This document shows positions 43,855 through 52,329 of a stretch of DNA of 64,000 bases, in pieces. Under the pieces are notes generated by a model. It made no database searches. It saw only the letters and a list, made by a program, of their open reading frames with translations, and had not been told where the DNA came from. The translations under genes were made by a program, and so were the position numbers. Origin of the DNA: Wandonia sp964447015 (GTDB lineage: Bacteria; Bacteroidota; Bacteroidia; Flavobacteriales_D; Crocinitomicaceae); the NCBI GenBank assembly GCA_964447015.1, contig CAYUQU010000003.1:1-64000 (forward strand). The letters run 5' to 3'. How positions within the stretch are numbered: the first letter of the stretch is position 1; each line of letters opens with the position of its first letter.

Positions 43855-46283
43855 AGTATTTAATTCTCATATCGCTCCTTTATGCAGGGTTTGCCCTTGG
43901 TCAAGAATTTTCGGGAAAGGTAATTGACCAATCTCGTATAGGCCTTCCTTTTGTGAAAATTGAGAACACTTCTCAAAACAAAAGTGTGTTAACTAAATCT
44001 GACGGAACGTTCAATATTATTTCATCTATTGGAGACGAAATTCTTGTATATTGCTTTGGTTTTGACAGCACTTTTATAACGGTTACACAAGAGGATTTGG
44101 ACTCGAAAAAAAGCAAAGTGATTTTACTTATTGAGAAGAATCGCGAAATAAAAGAGGTTCAAGTAATGCACAAAAGAATGGCTGACTTTGATGTGGGCTA
44201 TTTACCTCCTATAAAAGGTGTGCAAATTTATTCTGGCACAAACACAGTGATTGAACTCTCGAATTTAAGTGGCGCAAAATCAACAGGGAATCCGAGGGAA
44301 TTGTTTGCCAAAGTCCCAGGGTTAAATATTTGGGAAAGTGATGGAGCAGGAATTCAGATGGGAATTGGAGGTCGTGGATTAAGTCCAAATCGAACGGCAA
44401 ACTTTAACACTCGTCAAAATGGTTATGACATTAGCGCTGATGCTCTTGGCTATCCTGAAAGTTATTACACTCCTCCAATTGAAGCTCTGGAATCTATTGA
44501 AATTATTCGCGGGTCAGCATCTTTGCAATTTGGAACGCAATTCGGCGGCTTGTTGAATTTTATTATCAAAACCCCTCCTAGTCACACACCTTTTGAACTT
44601 ACGACACGAAATACTGTTGGTACGTATGGTTATTTTGGCACTTTCAACAGAGTTGCTGGTTCAGGAAAACGAGTGAGTTACCAAGCTTTTCATCAATACA
44701 AAAGAGGGGATGGGTATCGTGAAAACAGTCAGTTCGAACAACACCAAGCATTTGCAGAAATTGGTTATCGCCTTTCAGAAAGAATGCAGGTTCGTTTGGA
44801 ATATACGCACATGAATTACTTAGCTCAACAAGCGGGGGGATTGTCTGATGTGCAGTATGAATTAGATGCCAGACAAAGTTTTCGCGACCGAAATTGGTTT
44901 AAAATAAACTGGAATATTCTTGCCCTTCATTACGATTTTGCTGTGAACCAAAAAGCGCATATCAATGTACGTGCGTTTGGGATGATGTCTTCGAGAGAAA
45001 CTGTCGGGTTTTTAGGGAAAATTACGCAAGCAGACCCTGGAGGAAATCGCGAAATGTTGCAAGGGAAATTTAAAAATGCCGGTGTAGAGGCTCGCTACTT
45101 GCAAAAATACCATTTTGGTAGAAAAGGAGAACCTTCGAAAATTCACGGTGGACTTCTAATGGGTGGACGTTACTATCGAGGAAAAACAATCTCAAATCAA
45201 GGAACAGCAACCGATAGTGATTTAGCTGAATTCGAATACTTCAATCCTGATGATTTGGAAGGTTCTTCATATACTTACCCGTCTGAAAATCTTGCTGGAT
45301 TTGTGGAGAATATTGTGTTCTTCGGAAAGAAAATCACCTTGAATTTTGGAGCTCGATTTGAACACATCAATAGCGGCTCAGCAGGATATTTCAAGCAATA
45401 TGTGATTCACCCGATGAACAATGATACGTTGGGAATCTATACCTTAACGGATTCCAATCACGTCTCGCGAAACGTTCCCCTGTTTGGATTGGGAGCTTCA
45501 TATAAAGTCACTAAAAGTTCTTCATTCTATGCAAACTTCACACAAAACTACCGTGCAATTAACTTCACAGACATCAGGGTAAATAATCCAAACGTGATTA
45601 TTGATCCTAATATTCGCGACGAATATGGACACACAACTGAGGTAGGATTTAGAGGCATGGTAAAAGATTACTTCATTTACGATTTAGCAGGATTCCATGT
45701 GTTCTACGGCGATAAAATTGGATTGGCTCCAAAGCCTGGAGCTATAGAAAAGGAAAGAACGAATATTGGAAATGCGCGCAATTTAGGTGTGGAGGTTTTT
45801 GCCGAACTTGACTTTATTAAAGCATTCAAACAGCAGTCAAATCATTCTTTATCGCTATTCGCAAATGTGGCTTATATTCAGGCAACGTATATCGAATCCA
45901 AAGAGCCTAATTACATTGGTAAAAATGTAGAATATGTAAGTCCGTTGATTGTACGTTCTGGAATAAAATACCGTGTAAAAGGATTTAGTGTTCAGATTCA
46001 GGGGAGCTACAACGCGGAACAGTTTGCAGATGCGTCAAACTCTGTTATTCCTTCGGGGGATGCGGTTATTGGCCTTGTTCCTTCGTATTACGTGTTGGAT
46101 TTCTCTGCTCGATATACCTTTAAAAAGCATTTCCAGTTGGAATTCGGAATCAATAATTTCACCAACCAAAAATACTTTACACGCAGAGCAACAGCTTACC
46201 CGGGACCTGGAATTTTACCCTCGGATGGAATTAATGGCTATCTCACACTTCAGTATAAATTTACTGCACAACGGAAAAAATAA
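43851..46283 (+). CDS. TonB-dependent receptor (FecA/iron-type) with carboxypeptidase-regulatory N-terminus
   Basis: Start at ATG 43851, which overlaps the HTTM stop by 4 bp (ATGA). The 811-residue outer-membrane receptor has a signal peptide (MKYLILISLLYAGFALGQ), a CarboxypepD_reg-like domain (FSGKVIDQSRIGLPFVKIENTSQNKS) and a plug domain (PRELFAKVPGLNIWESDGAGIQMGIGGRGLSPNRTANFN; LESIEIIRGSASLQFG). The barrel follows and ends with FTNQKYFTRRATAYPGPGILPSDGINGYLTLQYKF, the usual C-terminus. FecA-like proteins import ferric complexes. The operon with imelysin and DUF4856 lipoproteins supports an iron-related role. Confidence 0.9.
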   Translation: MKYLILISLLYAGFALGQEFSGKVIDQSRIGLPFVKIENTSQNKSVLTKSDGTFNIISSIGDEILVYCFGFDSTFITVTQEDLDSKKSKVILLIEKNREIKEVQVMHKRMADFDVGYLPPIKGVQIYSGTNTVIELSNLSGAKSTGNPRELFAKVPGLNIWESDGAGIQMGIGGRGLSPNRTANFNTRQNGYDISADALGYPESYYTPPIEALESIEIIRGSASLQFGTQFGGLLNFIIKTPPSHTPFELTTRNTVGTYGYFGTFNRVAGSGKRVSYQAFHQYKRGDGYRENSQFEQHQAFAEIGYRLSERMQVRLEYTHMNYLAQQAGGLSDVQYELDARQSFRDRNWFKINWNILALHYDFAVNQKAHINVRAFGMMSSRETVGFLGKITQADPGGNREMLQGKFKNAGVEARYLQKYHFGRKGEPSKIHGGLLMGGRYYRGKTISNQGTATDSDLAEFEYFNPDDLEGSSYTYPSENLAGFVENIVFFGKKITLNFGARFEHINSGSAGYFKQYVIHPMNNDTLGIYTLTDSNHVSRNVPLFGLGASYKVTKSSSFYANFTQNYRAINFTDIRVNNPNVIIDPNIRDEYGHTTEVGFRGMVKDYFIYDLAGFHVFYGDKIGLAPKPGAIEKERTNIGNARNLGVEVFAELDFIKAFKQQSNHSLSLFANVAYIQATYIESKEPNYIGKNVEYVSPLIVRSGIKYRVKGFSVQIQGSYNAEQFADASNSVIPSGDAVIGLVPSYYVLDFSARYTFKKHFQLEFGINNFTNQKYFTRRATAYPGPGILPSDGINGYLTLQYKFTAQRKK

Positions 46284-46290
46284 GGGGGAT

Positions 46291-47586
46291 CTAACTTGAA
46301 AGAGCCTTTTTATACCTTTCCAACACCCGTTCTCTGGCAAATTTGTGCTCAACAATGGGTTCAGGATACATTGAAGTACCATATTCAGGGACCCATTTCT
46401 TCACATAGACAAGCTTCGGGTCAAATTTTGCCATTTGCGTTGTAGGATTGAAGACGCGAAAGTACGGAGAAGCATCGCAACCACTTGAAGCTGCCCATTG
46501 CCATCCTCCCACATTTGCTGCAAGGTCGAAGTCGAGCAGTTTTTCTGCGAAATATCGCTCGCCCCATCGCCAGTCAATGAGAAGGTGTTTTGTGAGAAAA
46601 CTAGCTACCACCATGCGCACACGATTGTGCATAAATCCTGTTCTGTTCAGCTCGCGCATTCCTGCATCTACTAAAGGATAACCTGTTCTACCTTGACACC
46701 AAGCTTTGAAGTCGGCTTCGTTGTTCTCCCATTCTACAAAATCATATTTAGGTTTAAACGCTTTGCCAATTGAATGAGGAAAATGGAACAAAATCATGTG
46801 ATAGAAATCGCGCCAAATGAGTTCATTGAGAAAGGTTTCGTTGATAGTCGCTTGTGTGGCCAATTCTCGTATGCTTATCGTCCCAAAACGCAAATGCACT
46901 GATAAGCGACTGGTGCCATGAATTCCGGGAATGTCTCTGCATTTGTGGTAATTCGAAATAATTTCTTGATTTACGGTTTCTTCAGGGAAATTGATGTTTT
47001 GAAGATCCTCAAAGCCCATTTCTTCCAATGTAAGAATGGATGAGGTTGTAGATCTATGCAGCGCATCCAAATAGCTTTCTACGGGATACATTTTCAAGAA
47101 AAAATCGTTGAGTTTTGCTTTCCATTTTCGAGAATAAGGAGTGAAAACAGTGTAGGGTTTCCCATCGTGTTTGAGCACTTCATCCTTTTCAAAAATCACA
47201 TGGTCTTTAGCACCTATAAAGTCAATTCCGTGTGTTTTGAGGAATTCAAACACTTGTTTATCACGCGCCAAGGCATAGGGTTCGTAATCGCGATTGGTGT
47301 AAACTGCTGCTATTTTTCCAGATGATGCCAATTCGCTGAATACTTCTTGCGGTGTATCATAAAACACCTTCAAATCCGCTCCGTACTGTGCGTAGGTGAT
47401 TTTCAGTTTTTGAATATAGCGATAGATAAATTGAACACGCTTATCTACTTTTGGAAGTTCATCCAGAATGTTGCGGTCAAAGATAAATATGGGTTGAACA
47501 TGTAATCCTGACTTCAACGCTTTGTACAATCCAGCATTATCGTGGATGCGCAAATCTCGTCTATGCCAAAAAATGGAGTATTGCAT
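46291..47586 (-). CDS. Deoxyribodipyrimidine photolyase (class I CPD type)
   Basis: A 431-residue light-dependent DNA repair flavoprotein. The N-terminal alpha/beta domain opens with SIFWHRRDLRIHDNAGLYKAL. The FAD domain shows SRLSVHLRFGTISIREL, GRTGYPLVDAGMRELNRTGFMHNRVRM and DFDLAANVGGWQWAASSGCDASPYFRVFNP. The electron-transfer tryptophans match E. coli: Trp286, Trp339 and Trp362. Asn358 sits at the FAD N5-contact position, which fits photolyase rather than plant cryptochrome. It should repair UV cyclobutane dimers. It is convergent with the TonB receptor gene, 7 bp apart. Confidence 0.93.
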   Translation of the reverse strand: MQYSIFWHRRDLRIHDNAGLYKALKSGLHVQPIFIFDRNILDELPKVDKRVQFIYRYIQKLKITYAQYGADLKVFYDTPQEVFSELASSGKIAAVYTNRDYEPYALARDKQVFEFLKTHGIDFIGAKDHVIFEKDEVLKHDGKPYTVFTPYSRKWKAKLNDFFLKMYPVESYLDALHRSTTSSILTLEEMGFEDLQNINFPEETVNQEIISNYHKCRDIPGIHGTSRLSVHLRFGTISIRELATQATINETFLNELIWRDFYHMILFHFPHSIGKAFKPKYDFVEWENNEADFKAWCQGRTGYPLVDAGMRELNRTGFMHNRVRMVVASFLTKHLLIDWRWGERYFAEKLLDFDLAANVGGWQWAASSGCDASPYFRVFNPTTQMAKFDPKLVYVKKWVPEYGTSMYPEPIVEHKFARERVLERYKKALSS

Positions 47587-47591
47587 TTAGA

Positions 47592-47633
47592 TATTGAATC
47601 GTTCAATACTTAAACACAATACTCCCAATATTG
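47592..47633. promoter_or_regulatory. Two palindromes upstream of photolyase start
   Basis: TATTGAA-TCG-TTCAATA (47592-47608) lies directly before the photolyase start. ACAATA-N7-TATTGT (47616-47621 and 47628-47633) lies about 10 bp further away. They may be operator or 5'-leader structure; the function is unknown. Confidence 0.35.
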
Positions 47634-47678
47634 TTTACTGAGGCTAAAGAGAAAGCAGCCTATAACTTCAAAATGAGT

Positions 47679-48869
47679 CTATTTAATTACTCCAAGTTCT
47701 TTCCCCACTTTAATAAATGCCGCAATAGCTTTATCCAAATGTGCTTTTGTATGTGCAGCAGAAATTTGTGTTCTTATGCGCGCTTGTCCTTTTCCTACTA
47801 CGGGGTAGAAGAATCCTATTGCGTAGATTCCCTCTTCCAATAAACGGTCAGCGAATTTTTGAGATAATGCTGCATCGTAAAGCATGATTGGCACAATCGG
47901 AGAATCTCCTGGCTTGATGTCAAAACCTGCTTCGATGATATGTTTTTTGAAGTACTTTGTATTTTCTTCCAAACGGTCGCGTAATTCGGTAGTCGAGCTT
48001 AGTATATCAAATACTTTTATCGAAGCTCCAACAATACTTGGTGCCAATGAGTTAGAAAATAAGTACGGACGTGAGCGTTGACGCAACAATTCGATAATTT
48101 CTTTAGGCCCTGTAGTGTATCCACCCATTGCACCACCAAGTGCTTTACCCAATGTTCCTGTGATGATATCCACTTTGTCCAATACGCCATGGTATTCAGG
48201 CGCACCACGACCTGTTCGTCCAATGAATCCAGCAGCGTGACATTCGTCAGTCATAACCAAGGCATCGTATTTGTCAGCTAAGGCACAGATTTCGTCCATT
48301 TTGGCAATATCACCGTCCATGGAGAAAACACCATCTGTCACAATGATTCTGTTGCGTTGTGCTTGTGCAGCTTTCAATTGTGCTTCCAAGTCCACCATAT
48401 CGCTGTGCTTGTAACGGTAACGTTGTGCTTTACACAAACGCACTCCGTCAATAATTGACGCGTGGTTCAACTCATCTGAGATAATCGCATCTTCTGCTCC
48501 GAAAAGTGGTTCGAAAACTCCACCATTTGCATCAAATGCAGCAGCATAAAGAATCGTATCCTCCGTTCCGTAGAATTCGGCAATTTTGCGCTCCAATTCC
48601 TTGTGAATGTCTTGCGTTCCACAAATAAAACGCACTGAACTCATTCCAAAACCATGTGTATCCAATGCGTCTTTTGCTGCTTGAATAACTTCAGGATGAG
48701 AAGAAAGTCCCAAGTAGTTGTTTGCACACATAATCACCACATCGTCTTGTGTTGTTACATTCACTGACGCTCCTTGTGGTGTAGTAATAATGCGTTCTCT
48801 TTTAAAAATCCCCGCTTCTTTTATTTCCTTCAACTCATTTTCGAGTTGTGCTTTCATTTTTCCGTACAT
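47679..48869 (-). CDS. kbl: Glycine C-acetyltransferase (2-amino-3-ketobutyrate CoA ligase)
   Basis: A 396-residue PLP enzyme of the alpha-oxoamine synthase family, second step of threonine degradation: aminoketobutyrate plus CoA gives glycine and acetyl-CoA. Visible features are CANNYLGLSSHPEV, FDANGGVFEPLFG, TDECHAAGF with Asp208 for the pyridine nitrogen, and the Schiff-base lysine Lys242 in TGTLGKALGGAMGGYTTG. Length is normal for KBL (about 398). Start at ATG 48869 (an internal ATG three codons later is possible). It follows paaZ with 16 bp between them on the same strand. Threonine dehydrogenase is not in the window. Confidence 0.95.
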   Translation of the reverse strand: MYGKMKAQLENELKEIKEAGIFKRERIITTPQGASVNVTTQDDVVIMCANNYLGLSSHPEVIQAAKDALDTHGFGMSSVRFICGTQDIHKELERKIAEFYGTEDTILYAAAFDANGGVFEPLFGAEDAIISDELNHASIIDGVRLCKAQRYRYKHSDMVDLEAQLKAAQAQRNRIIVTDGVFSMDGDIAKMDEICALADKYDALVMTDECHAAGFIGRTGRGAPEYHGVLDKVDIITGTLGKALGGAMGGYTTGPKEIIELLRQRSRPYLFSNSLAPSIVGASIKVFDILSSTTELRDRLEENTKYFKKHIIEAGFDIKPGDSPIVPIMLYDAALSQKFADRLLEEGIYAIGFFYPVVGKGQARIRTQISAAHTKAHLDKAIAAFIKVGKELGVIK

Positions 48870-48885
48870 ATCGTTATCAAATTAT

Positions 48886-50937
48886 TTATTTCGATTGATC
48901 TAATTTTTTCACCATTGTTAAAATGGTTGCCATTGCTACTGTTTCTCCAGTTTCGTCGTAGACATCCACCAAGAATTTTACGATACCTTTAGCAATGTCA
49001 TCTTCCGAGCGTTTTTCTTGATCTACTTTTTCTTTTACGGTAAAACGCACACCGATTGTCGCTCCTGGATAAACAGGTTTAGTGAAACGTGCTTCATCAA
49101 TTCCATAGTTCAATAAAACAGGACCTTTTTTCGGATCGACAAATAAACCAGCTGCTTTAGAGAGAATGAAATAACCGTGAGCTACACGACCTTCGAAAAT
49201 GGTTCCTTCCAATGAAGTAGCATCCATGTGCGCGTAGAAATTATCGCCACTCACATTAGCAAAATTTACAATGTCGGCATCTGTAACTGTGTGTTTGTGT
49301 GTGAATACCGTTTCACCAATTACCAATTCTTCAAAATGTTTTCTGAACACATGTGGATTAGCCTCTGGTTGTACTGCACCCACTTGGAATTGCTCCGTAA
49401 TTGCTGTAATCGTTGTAGGATGTCCTTGAATGGCTGTGCGTTGAAGGTAATGTAAAACGCCTCGTTTTCCACCCATTTCTTCTCCACCACCAGCACGTCC
49501 TGGCCCTCCGTGTGTAAGCATAGGCATAGGCGAACCGTGACCTGTACTTTCTTTCGCACACGATTCATTCAATACTAAAATACGTCCGTGCATCGAAGCT
49601 GCGCCTACTACGTAATCTCTAGCAATGTTATTATCTGCTGTAATTATAGAAGAAACAAGAGAACCTTTACCCAATTTGGTAATTTCGATTGCTTCGTCTA
49701 AATTTTTATACGGTAAAATAGTTGAAACTGGACCGAAAGCTTCAATATTGTGCACATCTGTTTTGTTAAATGGGTCGTCGTTTACAAACAGAATAGGACT
49801 GAAAAAAGCACCTGTATTTTTATTTGCCCCCACTACTTCAAAATTATCCAAATCTCCAAAAACAATTTGCTGTGATTTTGCTAATTGTTCTACACTTTCA
49901 CGCACACGTTGTACTTGAAGTTTGGTAGCCAAAGCTCCCATTCGTACACCTTCTACGGATGGATCCCCAATAGTAGTCGACGCCAAACGTTTTGAAACTG
50001 CTTGTTGCACTTCTTCAACCAAATTTTCAGGGACTACAATTCGACGTACTGCTGTACATTTTTGTCCCGCTTTCACGGTAATTTCTCGAGTTACTTCTTT
50101 AATGAAAATGTCAAATTCTGCTGTGCCAGGTGTCGCATCAGGGCCAAGAACACATGCATTTAATGAATCAGCCTCTAAGTTAAATGGGACAGATTCTTGA
50201 ATAATGTGGGGCAAACCTTTTAGAATTTTCCCTGTGTGTGCAGAACCTGTAAAAGTGACTACATCACTTGATGTCACATGGTCAATTACACCACGTCCAA
50301 GTCCTGTGATTAATTGAAGCGAACCTTCGGGTAGAATTTTTGAATCGATGATATCGCGTACCATTACTTCCGTAAGGTATCCTGTATATTCTGAAGGTTT
50401 AACTACAGCAGGAACACCCGCCATTAAATTCACCGCAATTTTTTCTAACATTCCCCAAATCGGGAAGTTGAACGCATTAATATGCACTGCCACACCTTCC
50501 TTTGGTACCATAATATGATGTCCGATAAACGTTCCACCTTTAGAAAGCGGAGCAGCTGTACCATCTACATAATAAGGTAAATCAGGAAATTGACGACGCA
50601 ATGATGCATTGGCAAACAAGTTTCCTATTCCACCTTCGATATCAATCCAAGAATCTACTTTTGTTGCACCCGTCCAAGCACTTACTTCGTAGTATTTATT
50701 TTTACGCTCCATGAGAAACAATGCAAGCGCTTTTAGCATCCGCCCTCTTTCTTGAAAGGTCATTTTGCGCAGCACTTTACCACCAACAGTTCGACCGTAG
50801 TTTAGGATGCTTTCGTAATCCAGTCCTGCACTAGATGCCTCACCAATTTTTGCTCCTGTAATCGCATTAAATAATTCTAATTCCGTTCCGTCTCCGTCCA
50901 TCCATTTACCCTGAACGTAGTTCTGATATCGTTGCAT
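48886..50937 (-). CDS. paaZ: Bifunctional PaaZ: oxepin-CoA hydrolase / 3-oxo-5,6-dehydrosuberyl-CoA semialdehyde dehydrogenase
   Basis: A 683-residue protein, the same length as PaaZ. The N-terminal aldehyde dehydrogenase has VTFTGSAHTGK, Glu255 in NLEADSLNAC and the catalytic Cys294 in KAGQKCTAVRR, one residue off from the E. coli Glu256/Cys295. The C-terminal MaoC-type hydratase shows VSGDNFYAHMDATSLEGTIFEGRVAHGYF, where GDxxxxH carries the D-H catalytic pair. Together they open and oxidise the ring-expanded phenylacetyl-CoA intermediate. No other paa genes are in the window. It is first in an operon with kbl. Confidence 0.93.
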   Translation of the reverse strand: MQRYQNYVQGKWMDGDGTELELFNAITGAKIGEASSAGLDYESILNYGRTVGGKVLRKMTFQERGRMLKALALFLMERKNKYYEVSAWTGATKVDSWIDIEGGIGNLFANASLRRQFPDLPYYVDGTAAPLSKGGTFIGHHIMVPKEGVAVHINAFNFPIWGMLEKIAVNLMAGVPAVVKPSEYTGYLTEVMVRDIIDSKILPEGSLQLITGLGRGVIDHVTSSDVVTFTGSAHTGKILKGLPHIIQESVPFNLEADSLNACVLGPDATPGTAEFDIFIKEVTREITVKAGQKCTAVRRIVVPENLVEEVQQAVSKRLASTTIGDPSVEGVRMGALATKLQVQRVRESVEQLAKSQQIVFGDLDNFEVVGANKNTGAFFSPILFVNDDPFNKTDVHNIEAFGPVSTILPYKNLDEAIEITKLGKGSLVSSIITADNNIARDYVVGAASMHGRILVLNESCAKESTGHGSPMPMLTHGGPGRAGGGEEMGGKRGVLHYLQRTAIQGHPTTITAITEQFQVGAVQPEANPHVFRKHFEELVIGETVFTHKHTVTDADIVNFANVSGDNFYAHMDATSLEGTIFEGRVAHGYFILSKAAGLFVDPKKGPVLLNYGIDEARFTKPVYPGATIGVRFTVKEKVDQEKRSEDDIAKGIVKFLVDVYDETGETVAMATILTMVKKLDQSK

Positions 50938-51015
50938 ATTACTTTATTTACTATAATAGAGCCCTAAATTACCTAAAATAATTAATCCAGAATATATTTG
51001 GCTATGTTTACTGAG

Positions 51016-51047
51016 TTTGATTTTATATTTTCGGAAAATTAAATTTG
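51016..51047 (+). promoter_or_regulatory. Putative promoter TTTG-N20-TAAATTTG
   Basis: TTTG (51016-51019) and TAAATTTG (51040-51047) match the Bacteroidota -33 and -7 consensus with a 20-base spacer. The start would lie near 51054, about 80 bp upstream of the lipoprotein gene at 51134. Confidence 0.7.
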
Positions 51048-51133
51048 TTGTTATGCTAAATAGGTCATTTGTCGTATTGTGTGACTATACAGATCGACAT
51101 AAATTTGTCATCAGTAACAATAAATTAAAAATA

Positions 51134-51898
51134 ATGAAAAAATCAATTTACACCTTTAAGCTAATTGGGTTGAGTTTTATGGCTATATTAATCACTTCGC
51201 TTTCTTCTTGTAATAAAGAGGATGTGTTGCCTGATGAAATTGTTCCAGAAGAGGAAACAAATGATCCAACACCACCACCTTTTCCTGAATTAATAGGATC
51301 TGATGGAACATTGGTCGCTATTAAAAGCCAATCAACACAAACTACACCTATTGGACCGATGACGGTAACAGTTGGTTTGGGGGTTGCTGTTTTTTATGAA
51401 ACAGGAAACATGGAATCTTTTCTAGATGCAGGAACAGTTAACCTAAACAGCTTGGGATGTACAAAACAAGACAATAATACTTATGTGTTCCAACCAAGTG
51501 CACAAAGTCCTACTGGAATTGATTTTGGAAGTGGTGTATCATGGAGTGTTTCAGGATCAGCAAATGTAGGTGCGTTTAGTTATGACCCAACAATATCTTT
51601 TCCTACAGTTAATGCAGTATCAAGTGGAGACGTTGTAAATAAAGCAAATGGATATACACTTACTACTCCGTCTCTTACTGGTGCAGATTCAGTAATTTTC
51701 CAAATCGGGGATGTGCTTAAAACTTTACCTGGAAATTCAACTTCATGTAATTTTTCGGCAGCAGATTTATCTGGTTTAGCTACTGGAACAAGTATAGTGC
51801 AAATTGCAGCATATAAAATGGAAAATCAGACGATTACGTCTAAGAATTATTATTTCATAAATGAGACTGTTGTCACTAAGACTGTAACTATTGAATAA
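51134..51898 (+). CDS. Putative lipoprotein, 254 aa
   Basis: Start at ATG 51134, which gives the lipobox signal (KLIGLSFMAILITSLSSC); longer in-frame starts lie upstream but cover the promoter. The mature part has an acidic, proline-rich linker (EDVLPDEIVPEEETNDPTPPPFPEL) and a beta-rich domain (VGLGVAVFYETGNMESFLDAGTV, FDFGSGVSWSVSGSANVG). No family is recognised. It is followed 10 bp later by a small Cys-rich lipoprotein gene and a terminator. Confidence 0.65.
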   Translation: MKKSIYTFKLIGLSFMAILITSLSSCNKEDVLPDEIVPEEETNDPTPPPFPELIGSDGTLVAIKSQSTQTTPIGPMTVTVGLGVAVFYETGNMESFLDAGTVNLNSLGCTKQDNNTYVFQPSAQSPTGIDFGSGVSWSVSGSANVGAFSYDPTISFPTVNAVSSGDVVNKANGYTLTTPSLTGADSVIFQIGDVLKTLPGNSTSCNFSAADLSGLATGTSIVQIAAYKMENQTITSKNYYFINETVVTKTVTIE

Positions 51899-51908
51899 AA
51901 TAAGAAGA

Positions 51909-52103
51909 ATGAAGAAGTTAATAATTATTGCAGTTTCAGGAGTTTTTGCGTTAAGCATTTCTTCTTGCAAAAAATGTGGTGAATGTTCGGTTAAAGAGAA
52001 TAATTATTACAACGGTGAATACTGTAAAGGCAGCACTTTCGAAAATATCATCTACGAAGATGCAAAGGAAGAATGTGTAGCTTTAGGGGGAACATTTAAA
52101 TAA
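51909..52103 (+). CDS. Small Cys-rich lipoprotein, 64 aa
   Basis: Start at ATG 51909, giving MKKLIIIAVSGVFALSISSC with the lipobox cysteine. The mature protein is only about 45 residues (KKCGECSVKENNYYNGEYCKGSTFENIIYEDAKEEC), with four further cysteines spaced CxxC-x(12)-C-x(15)-C. The pairs may form disulfides. It is cotranscribed with the larger lipoprotein and ends 20 bp before a strong terminator. No function is known. Confidence 0.6.
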   Translation: MKKLIIIAVSGVFALSISSCKKCGECSVKENNYYNGEYCKGSTFENIIYEDAKEECVALGGTFK

Positions 52104-52123
52104 GATCCTCTGAAAGAAAAATT

Positions 52124-52152
52124 AACCGCCATAACAATGTGGCGGTTTTTTT
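52124..52152 (+). terminator. Rho-independent terminator after lipoprotein pair
   Basis: AACCGCCA and TGGCGGTT form an 8-bp stem with an 8-base loop, followed by a run of T residues. It ends the 51134-52103 unit and separates it from metG. Confidence 0.88.
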
Positions 52153-52329
52153 ATGCCTGAATATTTTAACTTGTATTAGTTCTTTCAATAACCCTCTTTC
52201 ATTAAGTTATTTTCAATAATTCTTTTGATTGAAGGGTGAATTACCTTAAAATTGAAGTTGGATGCGAAAACACCCTTTTTCCCAATCAATTTTCTCCTTA
52301 CCTTTAGCCCCACAAATTAGCGAAAAGAA

